This document shows positions 9,781 through 20,259 of a stretch of DNA of 25,000 nt, piece after piece (positions within the stretch are counted from its first letter, which is position 1; each line of letters starts with the position of its first letter). The DNA comes from Stramonita haemastoma (Eukaryota > Mollusca > Gastropoda > Neogastropoda > Muricidae). Made by a program: the position numbers and the translations under genes. The stretch covers positions 87,623,920-87,648,919 of the forward strand of contig CM060317.1 of the NCBI GenBank assembly GCA_030674155.1, in the 5' to 3' direction. Under the pieces are notes generated by a model. The model was not told where the DNA came from. It was given only the letters and a program-made list of their open reading frames with translations, and did not search any database.

Positions 9781-11205
9781 GTTGTATGATTATGTTGTGA
9801 TGTCATTATCTTGTTTACAGAGAAAATCGTCAGATAGTGTGAATATCCAAGTTCAGATCACATAAGTTTGTCATAAGTACAAAAAAACAACAACAAAAAG
9901 TTGTCATAAGTGTGTAATAAACCATATTTGTTTTGCATTGTACTACGTTATATTGTATTGTTTCTTCCCTCGTGTGTGTTCATTGTATACCACTTACAGT
10001 CACAGCCACTTTCTCTGCCTGAAATACAGGCTGCTTTTCCTTGGGGAAAGAGAACGGGAGGTAGAAGGATGTCAAAATGGTCGCAATGACTGTCTTCTTT
10101 TCTCTGTCTGCATGTTTGCTTCCCAGAGAGAGTAGGGGTTTTTTTGCTTATTTTAAAGAATTATTTTACAGGAGTCATCTCTTTTTGTTGCCAATTTCCT
10201 TTTTATGCACAAGCATTCTAAATGTTCTAAGTATTTTGCTGGAAGGGGGAAAGTCTGACTTCAAATTATATGAAATACCAAGAGCATCTTGCTTTCTACA
10301 CAAGTGCATCATTGCTAGACCACTGGCCCATAAGGAATGCATGACGTACCCACGATGTATGTCCAGATACACATAAGGTATACGTATACCATGTTCTTAT
10401 GAAAAAACATAATGTGAGATAGACAGAAAAAAGGAGGTAAATGAAATTTAGAAAAAGAAGAAAAAAGATGTAGGCAATGACAGAATAACTGATTGAAGAA
10501 AAATACTGATACACAAACAAAACAGACTTTCACACAATTCTTTTCCAATCACACATATTCAAACAATCACAAAAATGCTAATAAAAACAAGATATGTTTC
10601 ATAACATTTTTTTGTTTATTTTGTACAGAAATGGCACTTGAACATAAAAAATACATCAAAATGAAAAAGAGTTGTGAAAATACCAAATACAATCACAAAG
10701 CAAAACATCAAAAGAACTTTCACAACACCTGCTGTAATAAACATAGCCATACCATTTCCAAGTGCTCACAATCTTTTTTTCTCTTTGTTATAGGTGGAGG
10801 AAGCGTTTCTTTAGTTTGGATTTATGGATGGTGTTTCACATCCTCTTTGGTTACTTGACATACTCAACATCTTAGGAACATCACTGCACATTCACTTTCA
10901 GCGTTAGTCTTCCTCAGGGAAAAAATCCCCATCTCTGGAAGACCCCACAGCAACAAAACACTCACGACTTACTGTTCACACAAACCATCCCATGCACATC
11001 AAGAATACTGACAAAGCGACATATGAACTTTGCTCTTCTGCAGAAAGCGCTCTCTCCATGTCTGGAACCAGAGAGCCAGATTAGACTATACGATGTTCAT
11101 AAGATGTTGAGTATTGGTATGCTCCCATCCCATGTATTATCTGTGCAGTTCTGCCAAGCTTGGCTTGCACTCTTCAAGCTTTTTCCCTGATGTTTTGACT
11201 TTTCA

Positions 11206-11320
11206 GGTGTGTGTGTGTGTGTGTGTGGGGTGCGTATATGCATACATATGTACATGCATGTGTGGTTGTGTAAATTTCCTCAATATGTACATACATTTAT
11301 GTACATATGTATGTGCATGT
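11206..11320. repeat. GT and TACA/TATG-rich simple sequence
   Basis: (GT)n at 11206-11227 is followed by self-complementary ATGCATACATATGTACATG-like words and a second cluster at 11283-11320. Simple sequence that could fold, with no gene signal. Confidence 0.75.
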
Positions 11321-11765
11321 TTGATAACATTTTCACTACAAAAGATCCTTGAAAAGGTAATCACATAAGCTGGGGGGTTTTGCTCCCCAACAGACTATTG
11401 CACATGCTGAGGTTTTTAATCAAACCATGACAAAGAAGTATGCCTCCTGCTTAAAATAACAATAATGTATCAAAACAAAATGTAAGGGAGTACCCAGCTT
11501 AATGGTTCACAAACTGACCAGAACACTGGCAATGGGTCAGTGATCAACAAGACATTCTTGCTGAACTGTTCATCAGCCATGATGAGCATGAAGTTGTACT
11601 AACTGCTCCTTGCCAGGTCCACTAGACGTGGCTGAGAGATCTGTGAAAGATGCTGCTGTTTTTCTCTTCTTGTTTTCAGGAGACAATGCTTTAAAACGTG
11701 ATTAAAATCCTATAAAGGCAACAATATTCCATTTTTATGATAATGAACAAAAAAAGCGTTATTTT

Positions 11766-11831
11766 AAAACTGATTATGCATTGTCTCAAAACTGACTATG
11801 CATTGTTTCAAAACGGACTACGCATTGTCTC
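11766..11831. repeat. 22-bp tandem repeat x 3
   Basis: Three adjacent units of AAAACTGACTATGCATTGTC plus two bases, starting at 11766, 11788 and 11810, with a few substitutions. Confidence 0.85.
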
Positions 11832-13892
11832 ACTCATCCCACCTGATCACTTTAATTAAGTACACACTGAATCAAGTGGAGTTTGGTGCACGACTTGGCA
11901 CTTAGCTGACATCAATAACCAACAAAGCTTTTGGCCTGGGCCGTCTTCAGGTATGAACTCTCTTGCATACTATGAGTGCAGTTTGTGACCTTACTTTAAA
12001 AAAAATCAGATCAAGAAATACGCCAGCCCACAAAGTGGCATAAAAAAAGAATGCACAATGCCGACAACACGCAGGATCAAAATCTTGCTTTTTCTACTGA
12101 TGGACGCTTCTGTACTGATATGTATGATAGGGGTGGGCCACAAAATAAAATGGACCAGCCCCAGTTGTAGCGACTTCCGCAATTGGTGTAAACTCCATTT
12201 AAGAGTCAGCAGGGTAGGCCTACTTCTGCTACTCCTCTAATGCATCAGCACAGAATGAATGAATGAATGAATGAATGAGTTTATGACTGATGGCGTCAGA
12301 TCTTCAGTATCTCTGCTTTCTACTCCAGCTCCAGATTTCTAATCAGATCACGGGGATGTACAAAGATTCATGAAATAATGTGATTAGATTATGAAACAGA
12401 AGATGCTGTATGTGGCTATGAGAAATGTGATGATGGTAAATGACTACTGATTCTTGACAATGTTAAGGTTTTGACAAATCCATGTTTTTAACAACACAAA
12501 CAGAACAACAGTGAATGAGACCAAGAACAATATGATCACATGACCCAGAGCTGTTAGTATCACCACATCATATTCATACTGAACGCACGGACAGAGAAAA
12601 CACACAGGCTGAGATTGCACCAACAGACAAAGAGATATTGCTTTCAATAACTTACTGATCAAGCTGTCCACATTATCAAACTCCCCACAAACAGTAGTTC
12701 AAAGATTGACAGGACTTGTTTCGTAAGCTGTAACGTTTCAAACATGAGCATTTTTACATTTTATACCAATTCCTGATCCCAATCTATGGTCATCATCCCC
12801 CACATGAAAATTTTCTATAACGCAGTACAAGTAAGCACTTTATACTTTTTACAGTCTTCATGATAATTCACAATTAACTTTACTGCTTTCTTTCCCAGTA
12901 AGCAGAAGGTGCGTGCATTTCTTGAGATTCTTACCCTCGAAATTCTGTAATATACACATGCTAGGTCTCCAAACTTAGGATGCTTGAATTTTCGCAACAC
13001 ACCCACAACTAAATCTCCAAACCTTTTCAAAGTACTTTCTGCGTTCTTTAGCAAACACAAAGTAAAAGTCATTCTTCACCCTTAGCTTTTGTGTGAACTG
13101 AACGTGGACCCTTCACTCAGAATAACAGGCCAACCAATAACAACTGCTCTCCTTCACCACCCAGCCCTGTTTGTTGTGGAGAAAGGTGACAATCACTCAA
13201 CTCATTTTAACCACAAGGTAACTTGTCAGAAATGCTCAGAATTGCATAGAAAGCCAGTTCCAGTCGCCTTGGCAAAATCTTGGATCCAGGTTAACAAAGA
13301 AGTTACAAACAGTACATAACATGATTATGCACAGGTTTAAATAGCTAAACATACCCAATCACTTGAGCTGAAGGACAGCACGCAATGGAATGAAGAGAAG
13401 TTCCTCAGTCTGCAAGAAACGGAATGTCTGGCAGTGACCATTCACTCAGAGCACATAGACAACTAAATAACGCCAGCTGTTCAGACTCGCAAACACATGG
13501 CTAAAGATTTCAGTGTGGTAGCTCAGTGCACACACACACACAAAATCGCTGAGTTAAAAAAAACAACGTACAAAAAGCCTCCCTCCATACAACAACCCAC
13601 CCCTACCCCTACAACAAACTTTGAGAATAGTCACTATAAATAAAGCAAAATGTAACATTAAAACAAAAGACAAAACTAACTTACAAAAAAAAAAAAGAAA
13701 GAAAGAAAAAAAACATCCGCTGACCCCCACCCTCCACCCCATCCCCAACAAGCTGAATGAACCACAACACAACATAACAATATTGCGAAGTGCAACAAGT
13801 AGAGAAAGCGAATTCAGTCCAACAGGTTTCAGGGTGACCGGTAGTACTTGTGTGCAGCCATCAGAGTCGACATGTAAGAAGCCGGGGGAGGA

Positions 13893-13908
13893 GGGGGGGG
13901 GGGGGGGG
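13893..13908. repeat. Poly-G run
   Basis: Sixteen consecutive G. On the minus strand this is a C run about 20 bases after the LANCL stop codon, in its 3' UTR. Confidence 0.95.
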
Positions 13909-13927
13909 AAGAGGAGTCCTCTCATCA

Positions 13928-14004
13928 TCAAAACTGGAATGCAGGGAAGCGGGCATTCAGAGGATCCAGCATGTCCACCAGATAGTACACCGTTCCTGCC
14001 AGGC
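13928..14004 (-). CDS. LANCL2: LANCL terminal coding exon
   Basis: Acceptor TTGTTGTCCAG; the first two bases complete the Gly of FEG, followed by LAGTVYYLVDMLDPLNARF and PAFQF with stop TGA at 13928-13930. This is the last helix pair of the LanC barrel. The family usually ends RFPAFEL; here it ends QF. Confidence 0.9.
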
Positions 14005-17000
14005 CTGGACAACAAAGGGAAAAATAAACATTGCTGGGACTTTTTGTTGTTGTTTTGTTTTGACTGCATAAGAAAGTCTTTAGGATATGGAGAAAAATAA
14101 AAGATACAGTCTGCAAAGCAAACAACATTTGCAACACACATAATTTAAAATAAAAAAACCATCCACCTCTCATAGAGGAGCTGTAAAGGCTATGGCATAT
14201 GGTATGGCTGACATGAATATACCCAGCATGCACTCTGCAACCCAAGATAACAGTGCTTAAAAGATTCACTCCTGTGCCTGAGCAACTCTAAGGAGTTAAA
14301 GGAGAAGCGAGTCACCTACTTTGGTGACTGTAAAAATGCAGTGTGTGCTAGGCAGTTGTTTTAGATAGCAACAACAAGTCAGTGAAAAAAAAAACGGGGG
14401 TAAAAACATTGTCAAACTCACATTTACACAGTATTGCAAACTCTGCTGAAAAGATGAAGACTACAAAATTAATTATTTCATTTTGACAATTTTACACACG
14501 CACACCAAAATTCTGACATTGTGATCAGTACATAAGAAAAAATGGAAAGAGCTGGTTGTCAAGCCATCCATGGCACATATAATGTTGAGAGGACAGCAGG
14601 ATATGGATTGTAATGTATGTAACAACAGTTCTGTGCTACAAAACGGAAAACTTCCACCACAGCGCCTACCTTCAAATAAGGAGAAGGGTCTGTCCGGTGT
14701 TCGACACTGCCGTTCCCCCATGGTACAGCACCACTCTGCAAACTGAGCAACACCTTGCTTCATTAACAACATGTACACCTACAACAGGCCTGCTAATAAT
14801 TAGATGTAAACATTGAGAAAAACAAACATTTTCGGAGAACTCAAATCAGAAATATAGAAAAATGTTTGAAACGTAAACAATGAGATATACATATTTTGGA
14901 AAACTCAAACAAATATTGAGAAATGTCAGAGAATCATTAAAAGTTAAGAAACAGCACACCTTTTCACTCCCCCCCCCCCCCCCCCCCCTTTTCTTTTTTA
15001 CAGATTCAAATATTTAAATACACAAAGACAGAGAAGTTCTGCCACAAAGTACCACACACATATATGTTTCCAAAGTAACAAAAATGACCCAAAACTGCAA
15101 CGGGCCTGGGCCCAAAGTTTGCTGGTTTAAAAAAAAAATTAAAAAATTTATATTTATATCTTTTTATCTATTCATTTATTTTTTACTTTTATATTTATTC
15201 ATTTTTGGGGCCCAAAATTTTGTCAAGTGATTTGAGCGAATATGGCAAGGCTTACACTCACATGTTCTACATGAATACACATACTACACTGACAATGTCT
15301 CCTTTGCTGCCTGACCTTGAAAGCCCTGTAGAGGTATTTGTGGTTGTGTGTCACAATGTCTGCTGTGCTGCCTGACCTTGAAAGCCCTGTAGAGGTGTTT
15401 GTGGTTGTGTGTCACAATGTCTGCTGTGCTGCCTGACCTTGAAAGCCCTGTAGAGGTGTTTGTGGTTGTGTGTCACAATGTGTCCTGTGCTGGCTCACCT
15501 TGAAAGCCCTGTAGAGGTGTTTGTGGTTGTGTGTCAGTTGGAACAGGGCCAGGAAGGCGTAGGCGTTGCCCGCTGCGCCGTGACACAGCCCATAGCCCTT
15601 GGTCAGCAGCCCCCGCTTCCACGTCACCTCACAGCACTGGTCAGCCGCCTCCAGGTAACGCTTGTCATTGTACGTCTGCAACCACACCACACGGCTTCAG
15701 TGTTGGAGAATGATCACCTTCTACAAGGTCTAGAAAACTCTATTATAGCTAATGCTCAGATTCCTGATAGTGATGGGCGTTGCCGATACAGCGAGAGGAT
15801 ATATGATAATGTCTGGACAGTAGCTTGGCTAGGCACGAACTGACAGTAGGGGCTGCGTGCGGTTATCATGTGCATATAGTGGAGGGATGCAGGAAAATGA
15901 GCAAGAACTATAATTCTCAATATAATTTGTAAACAATGCAAATACAGTGTTTGTGTTGAATGTTTCAAATGATCAGGTTCTATAACAATAATTCTTGATA
16001 TATTTCGTAAACAATGCAAATACAGTGTCTGTGTTGAATGTGTCAAAATGATCAGGTTCTATAACTATAATTCTTGATATGATTCATAAACAATACAAAT
16101 ATTCAGTGTCATGAACTGACTAAAATTGTTTGATGTAGTGTCTAAACACTGACCTACTGAAGGGTGTTTTCCATAATGGAAAACCATCTTTGAAAGAAGT
16201 TTAGGGGAAAAAAAGACCCGTACATATCTAGCAGTGTGTGAAGGGAGTGAGATAGGGATGGAATGGAGCTTGCTTTATTGTCTGACTGCCTCTCTCATGC
16301 TGCCCAGAAAATGTATCATTTTTAACTTGTATGTTCTGCTATATATTTGAGCTTTTATATTTACACATGACAATTTTTTTTTTAATCTCAAAGAACATAA
16401 TCTTTAAATGGATTTCTTCCTTAAAATGTGTTTTATAGATCATATACTACCTGACCAAGTCCTATGATAGCATGATGATAAACAGACATGTGAATTTGCC
16501 TCGTGATTATAATCACATTTTTCCAAGCAAAAACACCTTCGAAGTCATCACCAACTGTATTCAGCAGAGTTTTAGTTAGTTAAAGTCTGTCCCGAGCCAT
16601 AAGGCTCATCAGGCCGGTGCTTATCCCGGTTTCTGTGGCGTTAAGCGACTGAGAGTCATAGACTCCCCCCTGGATAGGACGCCAGTCTATCGCAGGGTTA
16701 ACCCCCAACACAAGGTTGGTACCCCTTTTACACCTGGGTGGGGTGAGAAAATAGCCGTAAAGTGCCTTTTCCAAGGGCACAACGCCATAGCGGAATAGCT
16801 GGGATCGAACCCGCAACCTTTAGATTACGAGTACAACGCCCTAACCACTAGGCCATAGCGGCGGCTGTATTCAGCAGAACATGATTCTATTTCCTAATCT
16901 TCTCTTCTTCATGAATTTCCTATCTTGTTTTACATGGGTGTTGTTCTGCAATCTTGATTTCAGTCTGTTTCACATAGTAATGTTGCTGAAAAAAGCTTTG

Positions 17001-20000
17001 TCTTATATTGTGCTCCCTGCCAAAAGAACAGGGTTACCAAACAAAAAGACCATTATATATATATATATATGTGTGTTATAGTGTGCACTTTAGACACTAT
17101 AACTAGAAACTATGTTGGACTACAACCCTCTCCATCCCCCCCCCACCCCCCTCCTCCTTCCCCTTCTCTTCAAAGAGTGTTACAGGGGCTGGCATAAGGT
17201 CTTCATGTACCCGACTTGGACTTTTCTTTGTTAGCGTGATGGGTAGGATTAGAGACAGAGAGTCGGCAGGCAAGCGTGGCTGCCCACTTGAGACAAGCTG
17301 GCGACGATTAACAGGTTGGAGGGCTTGTCCCTGCTAGTCAATTGCTCAACAAGCTTGGTGTTGTGGTTGGAAATTTTGCTGACTTGGTTTCTTTTAAATT
17401 TCCACTTTGAATCTACTGGTTTAGACTTAGGGCAAAATAAGCTTCGTGTAAGTAAGGGAAATTGGCAGTCACTCAGCCTTTCCCTGTGACAGCAAGAGGA
17501 CGGCAAGACGACTAACCTAGTGGGCCGTAGAGAGCAACGATGTGACAACACTAGTATACAGTGGTTGCTCTTCGGGTTGAGCTGTGTGTGTTGTTTGGTT
17601 TGGTAAATGAAACAATAAAACGTGTTACCATAACACCCCTGCGTGGCCTCCATCAATACCCTTTGTGGGGTGGAGTGCCTGAGTCATCCTACCATCTTCC
17701 CCTTTCTCCCCATTCTACCCCCTTATTGTTGACAACAACCCCGAACCTGTCTACATTTATATATATTGGAAAGACAATTTTTAGTGTCAGCCAGTATCCT
17801 CCTGACAAGTAAGGGGCAGAGACCAGGGGACTGGATTGGCAGACCTTGTAAGCGGCGATGAAGAGGAGGACCCATCCCGGGCGCCGTGGCACCACTGCAC
17901 CAGCCTGTCCCCTGAGCTGCTGCCGATGGAGGAGGGGAAGTTGCCCGAGGCAAACTGCAGCGACAGCAGGAAGTCCACACACGGCCGCACCAACTGCTCA
18001 ATCTCCGGCCACAGCTCCGGCTCTTTGATCTGTGCACAGTATAGAAAACTACATCAGTGTTGACTTTTTTTTTTTTTTTCAATGTTGACTATATTTTTTT
18101 TCAATGTTGACTATATTTTTTTTTCATTGCTGACTATATATTTTTTTTCAATGTTGACTATATATTTTTTTTCAGTGTTGACTATATTTTATTTTTCAGT
18201 GTTGACTATATATTTTTTTTCAGTGTTGACTATATTTTTTTTTTTCAGTGTTGACTAAATTTTTTTTTTTCAGTGTTGACTATATGCCACAGCAGAGAGA
18301 GCTACATCACTAATAGCTATATGCCATAGCACAGAAAACCACATTAGTGCTAACTATATGCCAGTGAGGTTTTACTGTACACAGCAGAGAAAAGTACATC
18401 ACTGTTGACTATATACCAGACATCCCATAACCTATGTGGTTGAAGGGGAGCGAGGTATCAGAGACCTCAGCTTCTCCAGGGGCCAGCATATTGAGGGTGG
18501 CGCCCATCTCCTCTCCCTTGCTGCTTTACCTTTCCTGTTTATAAAGAGGGCAGGTACCCATTTACAGCTGGGTGAACTGGGGGACTGTACTGAAGCCAAG
18601 GTGCACAAACAGTCACCCATCCAATAGGTAACCACGCTCAATGCTGCTTAACCTCAGCTTGTGGAAAGCAAGTGCTCTGATCACTGAGCTATCCCGCTCC
18701 CAATAATTATAGTATTGCAGGATTTTGAGGGTTTTCATACAAAAAGGAATGAAAGCTGCCATCTTGGACTTAAAATTTGCCCCAAAGCCTAGATTGAAAA
18801 AAAAAAGATCTTGGTCAAAAAGCAAAATTAATACCCATTCTATTATGCTGAAATATGCTTCTGTTTCACTTTAAAAGAGCATCTTCTGGAAGTGTTAAGC
18901 TGATAAAACAATTAGACATAGGTCACAGTGGTTTCCAGCCACACTTATATGGGAACTTTGAAAACAGTGAACTAAAGCTAAAAAATCCCCCAAAATAATT
19001 CACTTTGAGTACTTCTATGTGGAGGGCTGTGGGTGATCGTAGAACTCAGCAGAATTTTTTTTTTTAAGCTGTTGTTTCTTCTGCTTCTGTACACAGAAGT
19101 CCTGTTTTTAAGTGAAGCCTACAGTGATCAGTAGTCCCCCAGTTCACCCAGCTGTAAATGGGTACCTGCTCTCTTTAGGGTAAGGGAGGTAAAGCAGCGA
19201 GGGAGAGGAGATTGGCGCCGCCCTCAATATGCTGGCCTCTGGAGAAGTGAAGTCTCTGACACTTCGCTCCCCTACAACCACATAGGTTATGGGATACCTT
19301 TACCTTTTACGTTTTATACAGTGATCTCAGACCCTTGACGTTCTATATTTACTGTCACCAGTTAAAAAGATTCTTTGATTTATAAAGACAACAAAAAAAC
19401 CCCAGAGCACCCTAAGAATTCACTGTCTGTGCAACTCTTTTTACATCACCAAGATGTAAGGTTCCTGAATAACCAGGGTAACATAAGGTTCAGGTATAAC
19501 CAGGGTAACATAAGGTTCAGGTATAACCAGGGTAACATCAGGTTCAGGTATAACCAGGGTAACATCAGGTTCAGGTATAACCAGGGTAACATCCGGTTCA
19601 GGTATAACCAGGGTAACATCCGGTTCAGGAATAACCAGGGTAACATAAGGTTCAGGTATAACCAAGGTAACATCTGGTTCGGGTATAACCAAGGTAACAT
19701 CAGGTTCAGGTATAACCAGGGTAACATCAGGTTCGGGTATGACCAGGGTAACATAAGGTTCAGGTATGACCAGGGTAACATAAGGTTCAGGCATAACCAG
19801 GGTAACATAAGGTTCAGGTGTAACCAGGGTAACATATGGTTCAGGTATAACCAGGGTAACATATGGTTCAGGTATAACCAGGGTAACATAAGGTTCAGGT
19901 ATAACCAGGGTAACATAAGGTTCAGGTATAACCAGGGTAACATATGGTTCAGGTATAACCAGGGTAACATATGGTTCAGGTATAACCAGGGTAACATATG

Positions 20001-20227
20001 GTTCAGGTATAACCAGGGTAACATAAGGTTCAGGTATAACCAGGTAACATAAGGTTCAGGTATAACCAGGGCACACCTACCAGTAACAAGGTGTAGAAGA
20101 TGCCGGCCAGTCCATGCGCAGCCCCCAGGTATTTCTTGTTGTGCCACAGGTACATCAGCGGAGGTCCTTGTTTCGTCTGTGACCCCATCACCTTGCCTGA
20201 CTCCAGTATTGCCTTTGTGACCTGTAG

Positions 20228-20259
<32 letters not shown>

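Larger units (their letters stand above)
9781..13927. other. Gene-poor interval between two convergent genes
   Basis: AT-rich sequence with short unconserved open frames and no recognisable protein. Contents seen: a palindrome GGTATACGTATACC at 10377-10390, a GT/TACA-rich tract at 11206-11320, a 22-bp triplet repeat at 11766-11831, (GAAT)n near 12256-12280, and a G run at 13893-13908. Its right end must include the 3' UTR of the minus-strand LANCL gene; I could not place that gene's polyadenylation signal with confidence. Confidence 0.6.

Noticed and set aside
12058..12240. 60-codon hydrophobic plus-strand frame with a leader-like start
   Set aside because: No homologue recognised, no regulatory context, and a length expected by chance.
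13554..14141. 195-codon minus-strand frame over the LANCL 3' end
   Set aside because: It is a different frame from the LANCL terminal exon and is built from the poly-C run and AT-rich UTR.
16790..16860. Candidate functional tRNA gene on the minus strand
   Set aside because: The tRNA-like part continues into a SINE body with tail and target-site duplication, and a second copy exists at 20988-21280.
19375..20052. 225-codon plus-strand open frame and the minus-strand frames opposite it
   Set aside because: Openness comes from a 27-base period without a stop; the sequence is intronic in LANCL.
19455..20070. Regularly spaced repeats that might look like a CRISPR array
   Set aside because: Units are directly head to tail with no spacers, in an animal intron; it is a minisatellite.
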